DNA from: Agromyces lapidis
GTDB taxonomy: Bacteria > Actinomycetota > Actinomycetes > Actinomycetales > Microbacteriaceae
Length of the DNA: 64,000 nt
Reading direction: 5' to 3'
Assembly (NCBI RefSeq): GCF_009749405.1
Contig: NZ_WBIQ01000005.1
Coordinates: forward strand, 248,001 to 312,000
Shown here piece by piece: positions 59,176 to 64,000 of this stretch (position 1 is its first letter; each line of letters starts with the position of its first letter). The position numbers and the translations under genes were made by a program. The notes under the pieces are model-generated. The model was not told where the DNA came from. It did not search any database and saw only the letters and a program-made list of their open reading frames with translations.

Positions 59176-60597
59176 ATGACAGAACAGCCCATTTCCGACA
59201 CTTGGGCGACGATCCTCGATCGACTGTCAGACGACGACGCGATCACCCCGATGCTGCAAGGGTTCCTGAACCTGGTCGAACCCAAGGGCATCGCAGCCGG
59301 CACCTTCTACCTCGAGGTGCCGAACGACTTCACCGCGAGCATGCTGAACCAGCGCATGAGGGTGTCGCTCCTGTCCGCGATGAGCACCGTCGAGGCGCCC
59401 TCACCCGTCACCTCCTTCTACGTCGTCGTGAACCCCGAACTCGAAGAGGCGGCGCGCACGGCCGACGTCCAGCCGGGCTACGGCAACGAGCCAGACCCGG
59501 TCGAACTGCCGGCCTCGCCGCAATCGGTGTTCGAGAACACCAGTCCGGTCTCCTCGCGCGATACGCGGCTGAACCCGAAGTACGCCTTCGAGAGCTTCGT
59601 CATCGGTCAGTCGAACCGCTTCGCCCATGCGGCGGCGGTCGCGGTGGCCGAGGCGCCGGCCAAGGCGTACAACCCGCTCTTCATCTACGGCGACTCGGGC
59701 CTCGGCAAGACCCACCTCCTGCACGCCATCGGCCACTACGCGATGAGCCTGTATCCCGGCATCCGCGTGCGGTACGTCTCCTCCGAGGAGTTCACGAACG
59801 ACTTCATCAACTCGATCGCGAACAACCGCGGCTCGCTGTTCCAGCAGCGGTACCGCAACATCGACATCCTGCTGATCGACGACATCCAGTTCCTGCAGGG
59901 CAAGGCGGAGACGCAGGAGGCGTTCTTCCACACCTTCAACACGCTGCACGACCACAACAAGCAGGTCGTGATCACTTCGGATGTCCCGCCGAAGCACCTC
60001 ACCGGCTTCGAGGACCGCATGCGCAGCCGCTTCGAGTGGGGGCTCATCACCGATGTCCAGGCGCCCGACCTCGAGACGCGCATCGCGATCCTCCGCAAGA
60101 AGGCCCAGTCCGAGCGCCTCCAGGTGCCCGACGACATCCTCGAGTACATGGCGTCGAAGGTGTCGTCGAACATCCGCGAGCTCGAGGGCACCCTCATCCG
60201 CGTGACCGCGTTCGCGAGCCTCAACCGCACGCCGGTCGACATGCCGCTCGTGCAGACGGTGCTGAAGGACCTCATCACCGACGACTCCGACAACGTGGTG
60301 GCGCCGGTCGACATCATCACGGCGACGGCCGACTACTTCAAGCTCACCGTCGACGACCTCTACGGCTCGAGCCGCTCGCAGGCCGTGGCGACGGCGCGCC
60401 AGATCGCGATGTACCTCTGCCGCGAGCTCACGAACCTCTCGCTGCCGAAGATCGGCCAGCTGTTCGGCAACCGCGACCACACGACGGTGATGTACGCGAA
60501 CAAGAAGATCTCGGAGCTCATGAAGGAGCGTCGCTCGATCTACAACCAGGTCACCGAGCTCACCGCGCGCATCAAGCAGACGACCCGCTACCGCTGA
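59176..60597 (+). CDS. dnaA: Chromosomal replication initiator DnaA
   Basis: DnaA (473 aa) binds DnaA boxes and melts oriC. It has domain I (1-85), an Ala/Pro linker, and the AAA+ domain with VIGQSNRFAHAAAVAVAEAP, Walker A YGDSGLGKTHLLHA, Walker B ILLIDDIQFL and the arginine finger in FEWGL. The C-terminal DNA-binding signature is LPKIGQLFGNRDHTTVMYA. The ATG at 59176 is chosen; a TTG four codons earlier is unlikely. The linker is much shorter than in Streptomyces. Confidence 0.97.
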   Translation: MTEQPISDTWATILDRLSDDDAITPMLQGFLNLVEPKGIAAGTFYLEVPNDFTASMLNQRMRVSLLSAMSTVEAPSPVTSFYVVVNPELEEAARTADVQPGYGNEPDPVELPASPQSVFENTSPVSSRDTRLNPKYAFESFVIGQSNRFAHAAAVAVAEAPAKAYNPLFIYGDSGLGKTHLLHAIGHYAMSLYPGIRVRYVSSEEFTNDFINSIANNRGSLFQQRYRNIDILLIDDIQFLQGKAETQEAFFHTFNTLHDHNKQVVITSDVPPKHLTGFEDRMRSRFEWGLITDVQAPDLETRIAILRKKAQSERLQVPDDILEYMASKVSSNIRELEGTLIRVTAFASLNRTPVDMPLVQTVLKDLITDDSDNVVAPVDIITATADYFKLTVDDLYGSSRSQAVATARQIAMYLCRELTNLSLPKIGQLFGNRDHTTVMYANKKISELMKERRSIYNQVTELTARIKQTTRYR

Positions 60598-61106
60598 TCG
60601 TTCGCCGGCCGAGCGCATGCGGTCGTCCCCGGGTCGAGACCTCGACGCTGCGACGACACGCCCGTTCGACGACCCCGAAAGTGCTCTGCAGCACCCGTGC
60701 AGACCGATCTCAGCACGCTTCCCACAGTTGTGGAGAACCTGTGGATTGTTAACGAGCAACCGCCTGATGACTGTTGAGACGCGACGCCGGCCTGTGCAGA
60801 ACGGTGTGCTGCGTTCCCGTTCGCCCCGACGCGGTCGCACTCGAATCCACACACCGTGCACAGATCGAATGGGCCGCGATCGGCGTCGTTCCGGGGGACT
60901 CTGAACACCATCCACAGTTTCCACAATGGTTAACACCGTTAAGAGAGAGTTGTTTAAGGGGGATTCCCACAACCTCGTCGTCGGCGAGCCTCGAGCGAGG
61001 GCTCGATCCGGTCGAACGAGCTCCGCGATCGCCGGATTCTCCGACGCCGTCAACAGTCGTGCGGATAGCATGGGAGCCACCAAGCGACATCCACGACGGG
61101 AGAACC
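60598..61106. other. oriC: Origin of replication oriC
   Basis: This 509-bp dnaA-dnaN spacer has no gene. DnaA-box-like sites: TGTGGAGAA (60729-60737), TGTGGATTG (60740-60748), GAATCCACA (60843-60851), CCATCCACA (60908-60916) and GTTTCCACA (60917-60925). AT-rich runs with GTTAAC/GTTAAG/GTTTAA (60746-60753 and 60929-60960) are candidate unwinding elements. The position matches actinobacterial origins. dnaN promoter elements must lie in its right part. Confidence 0.85.
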
Positions 61107-62258
61107 GTGAAGTTCCAGGTCAATCGCGACGTCTTCAGTGAGGCCGTTTCCTTCGCCGTGAAGCTGCTTCCGCAGCGCACGACGCTGCCGATCCTCTCCG
61201 GCGTCCTCATCAAGGCGACCACCGATGGACTCGTGCTGTCCTCCTTCGACTACGAGGTGTCCTCGCAGACCGAGATCCAGGCCGACGTCGAAGAGCCCGG
61301 TACGGTGCTCGTCTCGGGTCGCCTCCTGGCCGAGATCGCCGGACGCCTTCCGAACGCCCCCGTCCGCATCGCGACCGAAGAGAGCCGCATCTCGGTGAGC
61401 TGCGGCTCCGCGAGCTTCACGCTGCTCTCGATGCCGGTCGAGGAGTACCCGTCGATCCCCGAGATCGGCGAGCAGTCCGGGCTCGTTCCCGCAGAGGAGT
61501 TCGCGGCCGCCGTGGCGCAGGTCGCCGTCGCGGCCTCGCGCGACGACGTCACTCCCGTCATCACGGGCGTGCAGCTCGAGGTCCGCGAGAACAGCCTCGG
61601 GCTCGTCGCGACCGACCGCTACCGCGTCGCCGTGCGCGAGATCGACTGGGACGGCGGCAACGTCGCCGCCGGCGAGGAGGCGATCACCGCGCTCGTCCCG
61701 GCCCGCACGCTGCAGGAGGTCGGCAAGACCCTCGGCAACGCCGGCAACATCTCGGTCGCGATCACCAGTCGCGACGACCGCGAGCTCATCGCGTTCAGCG
61801 CCGACAAGAAGACCGTGACCTCGCTGCTCATCAAGGGCAACTTCCCGCCCGTGCGCCGGCTCTTCCCCGAGACCGTCGACAACTACGCCGTCATGAACAC
61901 CGCCGACCTCATCGAGGCGACCCGTCGTGTCGCCCTCGTCCTCGAGCGCGAGGCGGCGCTGCGCTACAGCTTCACGGCCGACGGCCTCACTCTCGAGGCG
62001 ATCGGTTCCGAGCAGGCCCAGGCATCCGAGTCGATCGACGCGATCCTGACCGGTGACGACACCGTCGTCTCGCTGAAGCCGCAGTTCCTCCTCGACGGCC
62101 TCGGCGCCGTGCACTCCGAGTTCGTTCGGATCTCGTTCACGAAGACCGAGAACCCGAACAAGCCCGGCCCGGTGCTCATCACGAGCCAGACCTCGCGCGA
62201 GCAGGCAGGCGCCGACAGCTACCGGTACCTGCTGCAGCCGAACCTGCTGCTGCGCTGA
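61107..62258 (+). CDS. dnaN: DNA polymerase III beta subunit (sliding clamp)
   Basis: DnaN (383 aa) is the ring clamp that tethers polymerase to DNA. It starts MKFQVNRDVFSEAVSFAVKL (GTG at 61107, GGGAG at five to six bases). It contains the three repeated clamp domains, the peptide-binding pocket residues near ATDRYRVAVREI and the C-terminal YRYLLQPNLLLR, where other species have MPMR(L/V)-like ends. Confidence 0.96.
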   Translation: MKFQVNRDVFSEAVSFAVKLLPQRTTLPILSGVLIKATTDGLVLSSFDYEVSSQTEIQADVEEPGTVLVSGRLLAEIAGRLPNAPVRIATEESRISVSCGSASFTLLSMPVEEYPSIPEIGEQSGLVPAEEFAAAVAQVAVAASRDDVTPVITGVQLEVRENSLGLVATDRYRVAVREIDWDGGNVAAGEEAITALVPARTLQEVGKTLGNAGNISVAITSRDDRELIAFSADKKTVTSLLIKGNFPPVRRLFPETVDNYAVMNTADLIEATRRVALVLEREAALRYSFTADGLTLEAIGSEQAQASESIDAILTGDDTVVSLKPQFLLDGLGAVHSEFVRISFTKTENPNKPGPVLITSQTSREQAGADSYRYLLQPNLLLR

Positions 62259-62405
62259 CCCGCGGGGGCGGCGCGACGTCGACTCGATCTCCACGACCGG
62301 GGTCGAGTCGGCTTTCGTCCGGTCGATGAACGGGTGGATGCCACGTGCCGCGCTGTCGGCGGGCGCCGGTAGCGTAGGCGTGGTCGAACGAGAGGAGCGG
62401 TGCCC

Positions 62406-63656
62406 GTGCACGTCGCCCGACTCTCCCTCACCGACTACCGCAACTACGAGCGCGCCGAGCTCGAGCTCGGGCCGGGCGCGACGGTGCTCGTGGGCCGCAA
62501 CGGCCAGGGCAAGACCAACCTCGTCGAGTCGATCGGCTACCTCGCCACGCTCGGATCGCACCGCGTCTCGGGCGACCAGGCGCTGATCCGGGCGGGCGCC
62601 GATGCCGCGATCGTCCGGGCGCTCCTCGCCCACGGCGACCGCGAGCTGCTCGTCGAGTTGCAGCTCAACCGCCAGGGTGCCAACCGGGCGCAGCTCAACC
62701 GCTCGCCCGTGAAGACCCGCGAACTGCCGCGCTACGCGCACAGCGTGCTGTTCGCCCCCGAAGACCTCGCGATCGTCCGCGGCGAGCCGGGGGTCCGTCG
62801 GCGCATGCTCGACGAGCTCCTCGTGCAGCGCACCCCGCGGCTCGGCGGGGTCATGGCCGACTACGAGCGCGTGCTGAAGCAGCGCAACACCCTGCTGAAG
62901 AGCGCTCGCGCCCGGGGCCTCGCGGCCGAGAAGCTCACGACGCTCGACATCTGGGACGAGCGGCTGATCGCGCTCGGCTCGGAGCTCATCGACCAGCGGC
63001 TCGCGCTCATCGCCGAACTCGGCGATCCGGTGGCGGCCGCCTACCACTCGATCGTCGATGCCGATCACCGTCCCGAGCTCCGGGCCGTGCTCTCGATCGA
63101 CGGCGGCGACGCAGAGGGCGACGAAGGCGGTGTCGACGCGAGTCCGAGCGCGTCGGGCACGGCTCCGTCGACGTCGTCGACCGCCGAGCGCTTCGCCGCC
63201 GCGCTCGGCGCGCTGCGCGGCAAAGAGCTCGAGCGGGGCGTCACCCTCGTGGGCCCGCACCGCGACGACGTCCTCCTCCTCCTCAACGGGCTGCCGGCGA
63301 AGGGCTACGCCAGTCACGGCGAGTCCTGGTCGTTCGCCCTGGCCCTCCGCCTCGCCTCGGCCGAGCTGCTCCGCCGCGACTCGAGCACCGGCGACCCCGT
63401 CCTCGTGCTCGACGACGTCTTCGCCGAGCTCGATCGCTTGCGACGCGAGCGGCTCGCGACCGCGATCGCGGGCTTCGAGCAGGTGCTCGTCACGGCGGCG
63501 GTCCTCGAAGACGTGCCGTCGCCCCTCGTCGCGCGTATCGTGCACATCGAGTCGGGGCGCATCGTCGAAGCCGCGCAGACGAACGACCTCGACGTCGACG
63601 CTCGGTCCGACGTCGGCGAGGCATCCGATCGAGAAGGCGACCATGCCGATGGCTGA
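62406..63656 (+). CDS. recF: DNA replication and repair protein RecF
   Basis: RecF (416 aa) is an SMC-like ATPase loading RecA at gaps. It has VHVARLSLTDYRNYERAELE, Walker A GRNGQGKTNL (about 30-39), ABC-type signature SHGESWSFALALRLASAELL and Walker B VLVLDDVFAELD. The GTG at 62406 sits eight bases after AGGAG; the GTG at 62400 is too close. A Gly/Asp/Ser-rich insertion (about residues 230-260) separates two conserved parts, an addition not typical of the family. Confidence 0.93.
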   Translation: MHVARLSLTDYRNYERAELELGPGATVLVGRNGQGKTNLVESIGYLATLGSHRVSGDQALIRAGADAAIVRALLAHGDRELLVELQLNRQGANRAQLNRSPVKTRELPRYAHSVLFAPEDLAIVRGEPGVRRRMLDELLVQRTPRLGGVMADYERVLKQRNTLLKSARARGLAAEKLTTLDIWDERLIALGSELIDQRLALIAELGDPVAAAYHSIVDADHRPELRAVLSIDGGDAEGDEGGVDASPSASGTAPSTSSTAERFAAALGALRGKELERGVTLVGPHRDDVLLLLNGLPAKGYASHGESWSFALALRLASAELLRRDSSTGDPVLVLDDVFAELDRLRRERLATAIAGFEQVLVTAAVLEDVPSPLVARIVHIESGRIVEAAQTNDLDVDARSDVGEASDREGDHADG

Positions 63657-64000
63657 GGCATCTGAGGCATCCCGGGTCTACCGGCACTTCCGCGAGATCT
63701 TCGGCGGAGAGCCCCGGTTGCGTACCGGGCGTGCGACGAGGGTGCGCACTCGCGACGACGGCGAGAACCAGCCGTTCACCCCGGGTCGCGACCCGAAGGC
63801 GCTCGGCGCGACGCTCGACGGACTGAGCGCGCAGCTCGGCTGGACGGGGCCGCTGTCGCAGCACGACGTGCTCGCCTCATGGGCCGAGATCGTCGGCGAG
63901 GAGACCGCGCGGCACTCCGAGGCGATCGCGATCGAGGGCGGCGTGCTGCAGGTGCGCTGCGAGTCGACGGCATGGGCGACCCAGCTCAGGCTGATGCGCA
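63643..64000 (+). CDS. dciA: DciA-family (DUF721) helicase-loading protein, 3' end missing
   Basis: The visible 119 codons include a variable N-terminus (VYRHFREIFGGEPRLR) and the DUF721 core DVLASWAEIVGEETARHSEA with QVRCESTAWATQLRLM. DciA loads DnaB in bacteria lacking DnaC/DnaI. The ATG overlaps the end of recF by 14 bp, with GAAGG six bases upstream. gyrB normally follows just beyond the window. Confidence 0.9.
   Translation, partial: MPMAEASEASRVYRHFREIFGGEPRLRTGRATRVRTRDDGENQPFTPGRDPKALGATLDGLSAQLGWTGPLSQHDVLASWAEIVGEETARHSEAIAIEGGVLQVRCESTAWATQLRLMR

Noticed and set aside
61050-63644. An 864-codon minus-strand frame opposite dnaN and recF
   Set aside because: It crosses two core genes and their spacer and has no motif.

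Overview
The window is about 64 kb of very GC-rich chromosome from an actinobacterium. Gene order and protein signatures point to Microbacteriaceae (Agromyces/Microbacterium-like); genus is inference. It ends at the chromosomal origin. The right edge carries the conserved block rpmH-rnpA-yidD-yidC-khpB(jag)-rsmG leftward and dnaA-dnaN-recF-dciA rightward, with oriC between dnaA and dnaN. parA/parB and six parS-type palindromes (52.5-55.6 kb) lie to the left.

Layout. 0-5.2 kb: a leftward operon of an aromatic/histidinol-phosphate-type aminotransferase and a complete branched-chain 2-oxoacid dehydrogenase (bkdA-bkdB-bkdC). 5.2-10.6 kb: a small membrane protein, a translationally coupled helical protein plus alpha/beta-hydrolase pair, a phosphotransferase, and a tyrosine phosphatase overlapping purB. 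10.6-18.4 kb: an accessory catabolic island with two Lrp/AsnC regulators, BKACE, RraA-like and nitrilase-family enzymes, and a polyamine-type ABC importer. This island is bounded by two 69-bp elements of identical four-site symmetry (TTCAGGA-N12-TTCAGGA-N17-TCCTGAA-N12-TCCTGAA, last base of one site varying). 18.5-27.7 kb: membrane proteins, pntAB transhydrogenase, oleate hydratase, an IclR regulator and a flavin aromatic hydroxylase with a PcaR/PobR-like operator. 27.9-35.6 kb: GerW-like protein, MATE exporter, methyltransferase, an orphan immunity-like protein, YdeI, cupin, a PadR-DUF1048-ABC exporter operon, GNAT. 35.6-39.3 kb: dnaB and rpsF-ssb-rpsR-rplI. 39.4-40.8 kb: an AbiEi/DUF559-like gene bracketed by related palindromes and tandem arrays. 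40.8-50.5 kb: pcnA diverging from DUF6049-murJ, then trxB-trxA, a transaminase and a ddl-like gene.

Most genes left of oriC run leftward, so they are co-directional with replication. The core modules cover replication and segregation (dnaA, dnaN, dnaB, dciA, parAB), membrane insertion and RNA maturation (yidC, yidD, rnpA), thioredoxin redox, and lipid-II flipping and cell wall. The accessory modules are 2-oxoacid/amine/aromatic catabolism and export. An IS256-family transposase remnant with two in-frame stops sits between parA and rsmG, normally close neighbours. No rRNA, tRNA, CRISPR array or intact insertion sequence was recognised.
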